This document shows, piece by piece, positions 55,820 through 62,623 of a stretch of DNA of 64,000 bases; the first letter of the stretch is position 1; each line of letters begins with the position of its first letter. The notes beneath the pieces were generated by a model. It had not been told where the DNA came from, did no database searches, and saw only the letters and a list, made by a program, of their open reading frames with translations. Source of the DNA: an uncultured Eubacteriales bacterium (GTDB lineage: Bacteria > Bacillota > Clostridia > Christensenellales > Aristaeellaceae); the NCBI GenBank assembly GCA_902761755.1, contig CACWLP010000004.1, forward strand, positions 1 through 64,000, given 5' to 3'. The translations under genes were made by a program, and so were the position numbers.

Positions 55820-55848
55820 ATTATACTATAATTCCGCTTTTATTTCAA
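55820..55848 (-). promoter_or_regulatory. Promoter of the DtxR-family gene with palindromic -10
   Basis: Minus-strand TTGAAA (55843-55848), 17-bp spacer and TATAAT (55820-55825). A perfect 13-bp palindrome ATTATA-C-TATAAT (55820-55832) overlaps the -10 and could be the autoregulatory operator. Confidence 0.7.
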
Positions 55849-55871
55849 CCCTGCCCGTTCCAGAATTTGTA

Positions 55872-55903
55872 AAACAAAAAACGGCCAGCCGCAGCTGACC
55901 GTT
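55872..55903 (-). terminator. Terminator of the zinc-ribbon gene
   Basis: A 10-bp stem (55880-55889 with 55894-55903) followed on the minus strand by a T-rich run. The plus side also has a T-run. Confidence 0.75.
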
Positions 55904-55914
55904 CTTTTTCATTC

Positions 55915-56199
55915 TCAGTACTGGGGGCGGTTCTTGGCGAAGCACTCGCGGCAGTACACGGGCTTGTCGCCCCGGGGCTGGAAGGGAACCTGGGTGGTGC
56001 AGCCGCAGCCATCGCAGATCACTTCATACATCTGGCGCTCACCGCGGTTGCCGCCATTGGCACGGCGGGCGGCGCGGCAGGCGGGGCACCGGCCAGGCTC
56101 GTTCTGGAAGCCCTTTTCGGCGTAGAAGGCCTGTTCGGAAGCAGTGAACACGAATTCGTTGCCGCACTCACGGCAGGTGAGGGTCTTGTCCTGATACAT
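55915..56199 (-). CDS. Small zinc-ribbon protein
   Basis: A 94-residue protein with two zinc-ribbon-like pairs. CRECGNEF and CPACRAARRA lie in the first half, CDGCGCTT and YCRECFAK in the second. The product starts MYQDKTLTC; ATG 56199 follows AGGAGG at 9 nt, and a longer reading from 56292 is rejected. Small C4 proteins of this kind are common in Clostridia and are of unknown function. It has its own promoter near 56340-56368. Confidence 0.8.
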   Translation of the reverse strand: MYQDKTLTCRECGNEFVFTASEQAFYAEKGFQNEPGRCPACRAARRANGGNRGERQMYEVICDGCGCTTQVPFQPRGDKPVYCRECFAKNRPQY

Positions 56200-56339
56200 G
56201 ATGGAAAACCTCCTGATTTTTTTCACCAAACCGACAGACACCATCCGGCAGTTTCCATGGGCTCTACGCATCTGTCGATTGACGATGAACAAAACCGGGA
56301 GGAACTCCTGAAATCCTTGGGCTTGGTTTTACGAAAAGC

Positions 56340-56368
56340 ATTATAACACAGGTTTTGCCTCTTGTATA
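56340..56368 (-). promoter_or_regulatory. Promoter of the zinc-ribbon gene
   Basis: Minus-strand TATACA (56363-56368), 17-bp spacer and TATAAT (56340-56345). The 310-bp gap 56200-56509 otherwise holds only the divergent promoter of the XRE gene. Confidence 0.6.
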
Positions 56369-56448
56369 GCATTTTTGAAACTTTTTTTCGTATCTTTTGC
56401 CTTTTTCCGGATTGGCATGCGGCATTTTTTGACATTTTTCGTCAGTTC

Positions 56449-56477
56449 TTTACAAAAAATCCTTTGCCCGGTATAAT
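56449..56477 (+). promoter_or_regulatory. Promoter of the XRE regulator gene
   Basis: TTTACA (56449-56454), 17-bp spacer, TATAAT (56472-56477), about 32 nt before the start. Confidence 0.75.
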
Positions 56478-56509
56478 AGACGCATCATCCGGTCAAGGGG
56501 GATTGCATT

Positions 56510-56839
56510 ATGGTGGATTATTCGTCCATGGGAAAGCGCATGCGGATGAAGCGGCGTTCGCTGCGCATGTCCCAGGAGCAGCTGGCCCGTTCCATCAATA
56601 TTTCCACGTCCTATTACGGCAATATTGAACGCGGCATCCGCATCCCCAGCATCGACACCCTGGTGGCCATTGCCAACGCGCTGGGCACCGGCGTAGATTT
56701 CTTCTTAAGCGAGAGCCTCACCTCTCCCCAACTCCAGCGCAGCCAGAGCGAGATCCGCGTGCTGTCCCGCTACCTCAAGGATCAGATCGCAGAATTGGAT
56801 TACAGCGACGCGATGAAGGATATTTCCGAAGACGAATAG
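56510..56839 (+). CDS. XRE-family HTH transcriptional regulator
   Basis: A 109-residue DNA-binding protein. The HTH spans about residues 8-62: MSQEQLARSINISTSYYGNI followed by GIRIPSIDTLVAIANALG. The acidic tail is short. A CAAGGGGG site precedes the ATG. It lies upstream of the ABC-F gene, but that gene has its own promoter, so linkage in function is not shown. Confidence 0.88.
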   Translation: MVDYSSMGKRMRMKRRSLRMSQEQLARSINISTSYYGNIERGIRIPSIDTLVAIANALGTGVDFFLSESLTSPQLQRSQSEIRVLSRYLKDQIAELDYSDAMKDISEDE

Positions 56840-56849
56840 TATTTTTTGC

Positions 56850-56878
56850 TTGCATTATGCCGCGCTATCGTTTATGAT
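56850..56878 (+). promoter_or_regulatory. Promoter of the ABC-F gene
   Basis: TTGCAT (56850-56855), 17-bp spacer, TATGAT (56873-56878). It gives a leader of about 175 nt. Confidence 0.75.
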
Positions 56879-56906
56879 ATTTACAGAAACTGTTTGAAAG
56901 GGGTGG

Positions 56907-57016
56907 AAGGATGCGCATTTGATCGCTCTGCCGTCCGATTTTCAGGGATGCTCGTAAAGGGATTCACGCCCTTTATTTTGCGTCCATGCGGGCAGGTGCG
57001 ATGCGCATCCTTTTTT
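56907..57016 (+). promoter_or_regulatory. Attenuator leader of the ABC-F gene
   Basis: AAGGATGCGCAT (56907-56918) is perfectly complementary to ATGCGCATCCTT (57001-57012), which is followed by T6 ending at 57016, forming a long-range terminator. An inner hairpin lies at 56955-56975. CGGGCAG (56989-56995) can instead pair with CTGCCCG (57034-57040), a possible alternative fold around the 3' arm. The 5' arm contains a three-codon uORF. Confidence 0.75.
56911..56922 (+). CDS. Putative leader peptide uORF (Met-Arg-Ile)
   Basis: ATG CGC ATT TGA behind an AAGGGG ribosome site (56898-56903, 7 nt away), inside the 5' arm of the leader terminator. A ribosome stalled by an antibiotic on this uORF would cover that arm and allow readthrough into the ABC-F gene, as in known inducible resistance leaders. 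Confidence 0.55.
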   Translation: MRI

Positions 57017-57061
57017 GCGTTGCGTCCTTTCCGCTGCCCGTGAACCTTTTGGGAGGATACC

Positions 57062-58564
57062 ATGGCGAAAATACAGATATCTCATTTGACTTTTGCCTAT
57101 GAAGGCAGCCCCGACCTGATTTTTGACGACGCTTCCTTTCAGCTGGATACCGATTGGAAGCTGGGCTTCATCGGGCGCAACGGCCGGGGAAAAACCACCC
57201 TGCTGCGCATCCTGTGCGGAGCGCTGGATTCCCACGGCGCCGTCAGCGCCCCGGTGCGCTTCGATTACTATCCTTTCCCGGTGCCGGACCCCGGGCTCTC
57301 TCCCCTACAGCTGGCCGCTCAAATGGACGAAAAGAATGAAACCTGGCGCTTTCTCCGGGAAGCGGATCAATTGGATATCGGCCCGGACTGCCTCAGCCGG
57401 CCCCTTTCCACCCTCTCCGGCGGCGAGCAGGCCAAGGTGCTGCTGGCGATCCTGTTTGCCAGGGAGAATCATTTTCTCCTGATCGACGAGCCTACCAATC
57501 ACCTGGATATCGCCGGGCGGCAGGTGGTCAGCCGGTACCTGAACGGCAAAAAGGGGTTTATCCTCGTGTCCCACGACCGGGCTTTCCTGGACGGATGCGT
57601 GGACCATATCCTTTCCATCAACCGCGCCAGCATCGACGTTCAGAAGGGCAATTTCAGCACCTGGGAGGAAAACAAGCGCCGGCAGGATCAATTCAGCCTG
57701 GAGAAAAACGAAAAGCTGAAAAAAGATATTTCTTCCCTCCGCGCCGCCGCACGTCAGGCCCACGCCTGGGCGGACAAAGCGGAGAGCACCAAGATCGGCA
57801 ACGTGCCCGGCGCCCACGAGCGGCCCAAAAACGCCCGTTCCTACGCCGGGGAAAAATCCCGCCGGATGCAGCAGCGCCGAAAGAACCTGGAAACCCGGAT
57901 GGAAAAGGAAATCGGAGAAAAAGAAGGGCTATTGGACGATCTGGAAAAGGCGGACGATCTGAAAATCTTTCCGCTGACCCACCCGGCGGATGCGCTGATC
58001 CGATGCAAGGATATTCAGGTTTCCTATGGCGGCGCGCCCGTGTTCCCTCCGCTTTCATTCACGCTCCGAAACGGCGAGATCCTGGCGCTGACGGGCAGGA
58101 ACGGCTGCGGCAAATCCAGCGTGCTCAGGGCCATTGCCGGCGAAATTCCCCTTTCCGGCGGCGAATTGCGCCTGGCCAGCGGGCTGATTCTTTCCATCGT
58201 GCCCCAGCACGCCCACCTGTCCGGGAATCTGCGGGATTATATCCGGGAATCAGGGGCTGACGAAACGCTGTTCAAAACCATCCTGCGCAAATTGGATTTT
58301 ACCCGCGCGCAGTTTGACAAGGACATGGCCTCCTACAGCGCCGGCCAGCAGAAAAAGGTGCTCATCGCCCGAAGCCTGTGCCAGCAGGCGCATCTCTACC
58401 TGTGGGACGAGCCGCTCAATTACATCGACGTCCTCTCCCGCATGCAGATCGAGCGCCTGATCTGCGCATTTCATCCCACCATGATCCTGGTGGAGCACGA
58501 CGCGGCGTTCCTGCGCAATACGGGCGCCCGGCAGATCGATCTGGACAAAAGCGCCCGGCCGTAA
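57062..58564 (+). CDS. ABC-F ribosome-protection protein, Lsa-like
   Basis: A 500-residue soluble ABC-F protein with two ATPase domains. Walker A motifs are GRNGRGKTT and GRNGCGKSS; signatures are LSGGEQAKV and YSAGQQKKV; Walker B/E residues are LLIDEPTNHLD and LYLWDEPLNYID. A long charged linker of about residues 205-310 is the arm that reaches the peptidyl-transferase centre. 'MILVEHDAAFL' near the end is typical of the Lsa group, which protects against lincosamides, streptogramin A and pleuromutilins. No membrane partner exists, as expected. The attenuated leader fits drug-induced expression. The exact spectrum cannot be read from sequence. Confidence 0.88.
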   Translation: MAKIQISHLTFAYEGSPDLIFDDASFQLDTDWKLGFIGRNGRGKTTLLRILCGALDSHGAVSAPVRFDYYPFPVPDPGLSPLQLAAQMDEKNETWRFLREADQLDIGPDCLSRPLSTLSGGEQAKVLLAILFARENHFLLIDEPTNHLDIAGRQVVSRYLNGKKGFILVSHDRAFLDGCVDHILSINRASIDVQKGNFSTWEENKRRQDQFSLEKNEKLKKDISSLRAAARQAHAWADKAESTKIGNVPGAHERPKNARSYAGEKSRRMQQRRKNLETRMEKEIGEKEGLLDDLEKADDLKIFPLTHPADALIRCKDIQVSYGGAPVFPPLSFTLRNGEILALTGRNGCGKSSVLRAIAGEIPLSGGELRLASGLILSIVPQHAHLSGNLRDYIRESGADETLFKTILRKLDFTRAQFDKDMASYSAGQQKKVLIARSLCQQAHLYLWDEPLNYIDVLSRMQIERLICAFHPTMILVEHDAAFLRNTGARQIDLDKSARP

Positions 58565-58570
58565 TATAAT
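58542..58570 (+). promoter_or_regulatory. Promoter of the nucleotidyltransferase gene
   Basis: TGGACA (58542-58547), 17-bp spacer, TATAAT (58565-58570). It lies over the end of the ABC-F gene. Confidence 0.75.
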
Positions 58571-58606
58571 GGCTGCGGATATTCTTCCGAAAGAGGTGTT
58601 TTTTCC

Positions 58607-59521
58607 GTGAAACCGCAGCTGGTCATCATGGCCGCAGGGCTGGGCAGCCGCTTCGGCGGGCTCAAGCAGATGGCGCCCGTGGACGCCCAGGGCCATTGGA
58701 TCATCGACTATTCCATCTTCGACGCCGTTCGCGCCGGCTTTGACAAGATCATCCTGATCGTTAAGCCCGAAAACGAGCAGCTTTTCCGCGACACCCTGGG
58801 CCGCCGCATCGGCAGCCGGGCCAATATCGAATACGTGCATCAGCGGCCGGATCTCCTGCCTGCCGGGTTCACCGTTCCGGAAGGCCGGGTAAAGCCCTGG
58901 GGCACCGCCCACGCCGTGCTCTGCGCCAAGGACGCCATCACCGCGCCCTTCTCCGTGATCAATGCCGACGACTTTTACGGCAAAGGCGCCTTTGAAACGA
59001 TCTACGCCTACCTCACCTCCGATCACCCGGCAAACGAATACGCCATGGTGGGCTACCGGGTGGAGAACACGCTGACGGAAAACGGCTCCGTGGCCCGGGG
59101 CGTATGCAATCTGGATGAAAACGGCCAATTCCTCACCGGCATCACCGAGCGCACCCGGGTGGAGCCCCGGGAGGGCGGCGCTGCCTTCACCGAGGACGGC
59201 GGAAATACCTATACCTTCCTCCCGGCTGGCACCACGGTTTCCATGAATTTCTGGGGCTTCCCGCCGGAGATCCTCAAAGAATTCGAGGATCGCTTTCCCG
59301 TTTTCCTGAAAGAAAACCTGCCCAAAAACCCGTTGAAGTGCGAGTACTTCCTGCCCCTGATCCCCAATCAGATGATTGCAGAAGGCAAGGCGCGGGTGCG
59401 TGTGCTGCCCTGCAGGGAAAAATGGTACGGCGTCACCTACCAGCCCGATATGCCCGCCTTCCAGGCCGCCATCCGCCGTATGCAGGAAAACGGCCTCTAT
59501 CCCGAAAACCTGTGGGGCTGA
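58607..59521 (+). CDS. Sugar-phosphate nucleotidyltransferase
   Basis: A 304-residue NTP-transferase fold enzyme. It opens VKPQLVIMAAGLGSRFGGLK, the nucleotide-binding loop, and has VINADDFYGKGAFE with metal-binding Asp. It starts at a GTG after AGAGGTG. Its own promoter lies 36 nt upstream. Which sugar phosphate is used is not clear; no partner glycan genes are adjacent. Confidence 0.85.
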   Translation: MKPQLVIMAAGLGSRFGGLKQMAPVDAQGHWIIDYSIFDAVRAGFDKIILIVKPENEQLFRDTLGRRIGSRANIEYVHQRPDLLPAGFTVPEGRVKPWGTAHAVLCAKDAITAPFSVINADDFYGKGAFETIYAYLTSDHPANEYAMVGYRVENTLTENGSVARGVCNLDENGQFLTGITERTRVEPREGGAAFTEDGGNTYTFLPAGTTVSMNFWGFPPEILKEFEDRFPVFLKENLPKNPLKCEYFLPLIPNQMIAEGKARVRVLPCREKWYGVTYQPDMPAFQAAIRRMQENGLYPENLWG

Positions 59522-59541
59522 TCCCTCCCCGCCCATCATCC

Positions 59542-59567
59542 GCCGGAAACGATTTCCGGCGTTTTTT
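59542..59567 (+). terminator. Terminator of the nucleotidyltransferase gene
   Basis: An 8-bp stem GCCGGAAA (59542-59549) with TTTCCGGC (59553-59560), then T6 (59562-59567). Confidence 0.85.
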
Positions 59568-59620
59568 ATGTTTTTTGAAATTTTACGGAGAGTTTTCCGC
59601 TTCTCCATGCTCTTATTGAT

Positions 59621-59632
59621 GTAACGCGTTAC
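59621..59632. promoter_or_regulatory. Perfect 12-bp palindrome before the ECF sigma gene
   Basis: GTAACGCGTTAC lies 22 nt before the sigma factor start. TGTAAC resembles ECF -35 elements, but a -35 here would put transcription start at or inside the coding region. An operator is an alternative. Confidence 0.5.
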
Positions 59633-59653
59633 AAACGAAGGATGTGATGAACG

Positions 59654-60133
59654 ATGCAGGCTGGAGTGACAATAGCGCAATGGTTTGCCGATACGGTGAC
59701 AAACTGCCGGCTTTCCATGTATCGGGTTGCCCGGGTCATGACCCGTTCCGACGCGGACGCCGAAGACGCCGTTTCCGCAGCCACCGTCAGCGCTTGGGAA
59801 CACGTTGGGAAGCTAAGAAACAAAGAGGCGCTGCCCGGTTACCTGATGCGCTGTACGGTAAATGCCTGCCATCTCATCTTAAGGAGGAAGCAAAGAGAAA
59901 CCGCTGCGGACGATCTGGAGACTTTATTCCAACCGAATGTAGCTGAAACGCCTCTCTGGATGTATCTGAGCAGGCTTCCCGAAAAATTCTCCCTGCCCCT
60001 TCAGCTTCGCTACGGCGAAAACCTCTCTCTGGAGGATACCGCCAGCATCCTTCGCATCCCCAAAGGCACCGTCTCCTCCCGCTGCAGCCGGGGGTTGGAG
60101 ATCTTGAGATCACAGCTTGGAAAGGAGGAATGA
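59654..60133 (+). CDS. ECF-type sigma-70 family factor
   Basis: A 159-residue alternative sigma factor. Region 2 holds RSDADAEDAVSAATVSAWEH and region 4 holds SLEDTASILRIPKGTVSSRC, the HTH that contacts the -35. AAGGA lies 11 nt before the chosen ATG; ATGs a few bases upstream are in another frame. It precedes its probable anti-sigma factor by 3 nt, the usual pairing. Confidence 0.88.
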   Translation: MQAGVTIAQWFADTVTNCRLSMYRVARVMTRSDADAEDAVSAATVSAWEHVGKLRNKEALPGYLMRCTVNACHLILRRKQRETAADDLETLFQPNVAETPLWMYLSRLPEKFSLPLQLRYGENLSLEDTASILRIPKGTVSSRCSRGLEILRSQLGKEE

Positions 60134-60136
60134 GGC

Positions 60137-61333
60137 ATGAACGATCAAGACCTGATCCGTCGGATAACCCATGAACAGCCCCTTCCTCCCAAAGGCTTTG
60201 AGGCCCGGCAGGAAAATCTGCTCCACGGCCTCATAGGAAAGGAAGGAAAGAACATGAGAAAGAAAACGAGCGTTGCCCTAATCATGGCGCTGGCGCTGTG
60301 CCTGATCCTTACCGCCGTAGCTGTGGCGGAAATCAGCGGGTACAGTATCCTGAGCTTCCTGGAGAGCAGGAACGCACTGACTCCTGAAACGGAACAGCTG
60401 ATCCAACCCGTGGAAGGTGCTTCTCAAATCATACCCGGCATGGCGGAGGTTTCCCTCCTGGAAACCCTCTTTGACGGCCGCAGCGCCATGATAACGCTTC
60501 GGCTAAAGCCCCTGCGCGATGATATTTTCCTGATTCCGGATAGCTGGATAGATATGAGCATTGATACGTTGATTCCTGACGCAGGCGAGGATTTTACCGT
60601 AGATTACGCGCGTCAAAGGAACCTGCAGCCGATTTCCGTTCGGATCGATATGACCTTTGATGCGCCCAACGCAGAGCCTGAATACTGCAATAATTTTGAA
60701 GGCCGTGTGGCGGCGGACGGTTCACTGACGCTGATTGCCCGCACTCAATGCGAATCGGAAACCGAATCATTAGCGTGCCTCTTAAATATTCGTTTGATCC
60801 CCGTGCTCTGGGTCAGCGAATATGACTCCTTTAAGGATTATGAAGCATATATGTTTGCTGAGGCAGAAAAAGAGGGGGTCTATCATTCCGTGTATCCTCT
60901 GGATTTTGATTACGAACATGAATCAGACTGCATGTTGGCAGCAACGCTGGAAAGCGGCAGCGTCAAATGGCAGGCACGGAACAAAGAGGCCATCCCCTTC
61001 CCGTCTCTCGGCGTTACCATCACTGATCTGAAGCTGGAGGGATATGCGCTTTCCACCCGAATAACCGCTACCTTCCAGGTGACTGATCCGGAGACTTATA
61101 AAATGACGGATGACGGCGTTTGGATCAGGGTTTTGGACGCAAACGGTGAAGACATGGAATCCGAATTGAGCAACGGCGGTGAAAGCACTTTTCCTGATGA
61201 TAATGGCATCTTTACGCAGCTTGACAGCATAAAAGCCATGGATGATGCGCCGGAAACGCTTGTCCTGCACGTCTATAACTGCTGGGACAAGGAGATGTGC
61301 CAGGATCAGACCGTCGAATTGATTACGGAATAA
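60137..61333 (+). CDS. Probable membrane anti-sigma factor (DUF4179-like)
   Basis: A 398-residue protein with a short cytoplasmic N-terminus, one membrane helix at about 45-65 (TSVALIMALALCLILTAVAV) and a large extracellular beta-rich part. The layout matches anti-sigma factors with a DUF4179-type outer domain. It begins 3 nt after the ECF sigma gene. By analogy it would hold the sigma factor until an envelope signal is sensed. The signal is unknown. Confidence 0.78.
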   Translation: MNDQDLIRRITHEQPLPPKGFEARQENLLHGLIGKEGKNMRKKTSVALIMALALCLILTAVAVAEISGYSILSFLESRNALTPETEQLIQPVEGASQIIPGMAEVSLLETLFDGRSAMITLRLKPLRDDIFLIPDSWIDMSIDTLIPDAGEDFTVDYARQRNLQPISVRIDMTFDAPNAEPEYCNNFEGRVAADGSLTLIARTQCESETESLACLLNIRLIPVLWVSEYDSFKDYEAYMFAEAEKEGVYHSVYPLDFDYEHESDCMLAATLESGSVKWQARNKEAIPFPSLGVTITDLKLEGYALSTRITATFQVTDPETYKMTDDGVWIRVLDANGEDMESELSNGGESTFPDDNGIFTQLDSIKAMDDAPETLVLHVYNCWDKEMCQDQTVELITE

Positions 61334-61348
61334 CTGAGTGAAAAACAA

Positions 61349-61380
61349 GGCCCGCGATTCGCTCGCGGGCCATTTGTTTT
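61349..61380. terminator. Bidirectional terminator between convergent genes
   Basis: A 9-bp GC-rich stem (61349-61357 with 61363-61371), with T-runs on both strands. Confidence 0.8.
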
Positions 61381-61389
61381 ACTGCAAGA

Positions 61390-62475
61390 TCAATACTGGA
61401 AAAGCAGCGGCAGGAAATCATGGATGCAGCGCCGCCACACGCCCCAGTCGTGCCCGCCGGGATAGGTTTTCCGGATCATGTCCACGCCTTTTTCCTTCAC
61501 GAATTCGTCGTCCGCGGCAAAGGCGCTGAAATACTGATCCTCCGTGCCCATTGCCCGGAAAAAGACCCGGAAGCTCCGGCTGAATGTTTCTTTATCGTCC
61601 AGCAGCTTCACGTGATCGTTGGGGATCTCCGGCCGCGGGAAGCGCAGGAACCCGCTGAACAGCCCGGCATAGCCGAACAGATCCGGATTGCTGAGGGTGA
61701 CGATGCTGGTTTGGAAGCTGCCCATGCTCAATCCGGCCATGGCACGGTGCCACTTATCCGTCAGCACGGGATACTTGCTTTCGATGAAGGGGATCAGATC
61801 CTTCAGCAGCACTTGGGGGAACAGCATCCGGCCCATCAGCGGCTCGGTATCCTTGCCCTGGGTCATGCCGTTGCCCATGACGATGATCATTTCCCGCATT
61901 TTTCCGTCCGCCAGCAGCCGGTCGGCGATCCGGCCCAGATGGCCCTGATACACCCAGCCCGTTTCGTTTTCCCCGTAGCCGTGCTGCAGATACAGAACGG
62001 GATACTTTTTCTTCGGGTCATAGCTCGCCGGAGTATACACCAGGCAGACTTCCTGCTTGCCGGTGACGGAGGAATCAAAATAATGCCGGGTCACCGCGCC
62101 GTGGGGAACGCCCTCCAGAGCGCCCCATTCTTCTTCCCCGGGCACGGGGATATCCAGGAAATTCATGGGCCGGCAGCAGCCGTAGCCGATGGGCAGATAG
62201 GGGCACAGCACGTCCGCCCCGTCCACCTTCAGAAAGAAATACTGGAAGCCGCGGCCCAGGTCCACGGTGCCTTCCCATTCCTCGTCCGTCACTTTCTCAA
62301 GCGGATGCATCCGCCCGAACTGATCCAGCGCCACTTCCTTGGCGTTGGGCGCTTTCACCCGCACCGTCACCCGCCCGTCCGGCAGGATCTCATATCCCTG
62401 GTTCCCGTCCCGGCTGGGCTCTCCCCAGTACGGATCGAAGGATACCGCCGTATCCAGCGGCCATTGCTTTTTCAT
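61390..62475 (-). CDS. CE1-like esterase with N-terminal E-set domain
   Basis: A 361-residue alpha/beta hydrolase of the esterase D/feruloyl esterase (XynZ-like) type. About 1-100 is an E-set/CBM48-like domain (DGRVTVRVKAPNAKEVALDQ). The hydrolase has the nucleophile elbow AGLSMGS and the catalytic histidine in GGHDWGVWRR. There is no signal peptide, so it is probably cytoplasmic. ATG 62475 follows AAAGGAGAG; a longer reading from 62559 is rejected. The substrate may be an acetyl- or feruloyl-sugar. Confidence 0.85.
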   Translation of the reverse strand: MKKQWPLDTAVSFDPYWGEPSRDGNQGYEILPDGRVTVRVKAPNAKEVALDQFGRMHPLEKVTDEEWEGTVDLGRGFQYFFLKVDGADVLCPYLPIGYGCCRPMNFLDIPVPGEEEWGALEGVPHGAVTRHYFDSSVTGKQEVCLVYTPASYDPKKKYPVLYLQHGYGENETGWVYQGHLGRIADRLLADGKMREMIIVMGNGMTQGKDTEPLMGRMLFPQVLLKDLIPFIESKYPVLTDKWHRAMAGLSMGSFQTSIVTLSNPDLFGYAGLFSGFLRFPRPEIPNDHVKLLDDKETFSRSFRVFFRAMGTEDQYFSAFAADDEFVKEKGVDMIRKTYPGGHDWGVWRRCIHDFLPLLFQY

Positions 62476-62512
62476 GTTTTTCTCTCCTTTCCCCCGATGC
62501 AGTATTTTTTTC

Positions 62513-62541
62513 AATATATCAAATCCCCGCCGGGCATACAA
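62513..62541 (-). promoter_or_regulatory. Promoter of the esterase gene
   Basis: Minus-strand TTGTAT (62536-62541), 17-bp spacer, TATATT (62513-62518) with TGA upstream of the -10. Confidence 0.6.
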
Positions 62542-62582
62542 GCCCTTCGCCCGGCACATCGCAACGATTGATCAGGCGGCAG

Positions 62583-62613
62583 CAAAAACGGCGGACGCTT
62601 CCGCGTCCGCCGT
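62583..62613 (-). terminator. Terminator of pckA
   Basis: An 11-bp GC-rich stem (62588-62598 with 62603-62613, 4-nt loop), followed on the minus strand by T5. Confidence 0.85.
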
Positions 62614-62623
62614 CCATGTTATT

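Noticed and set aside
56846..57043. 65-residue frame in the ABC-F leader
   Set aside because: It starts at a TTG ahead of the predicted transcription start and crosses the terminator arms. The three-codon uORF has the ribosome site.
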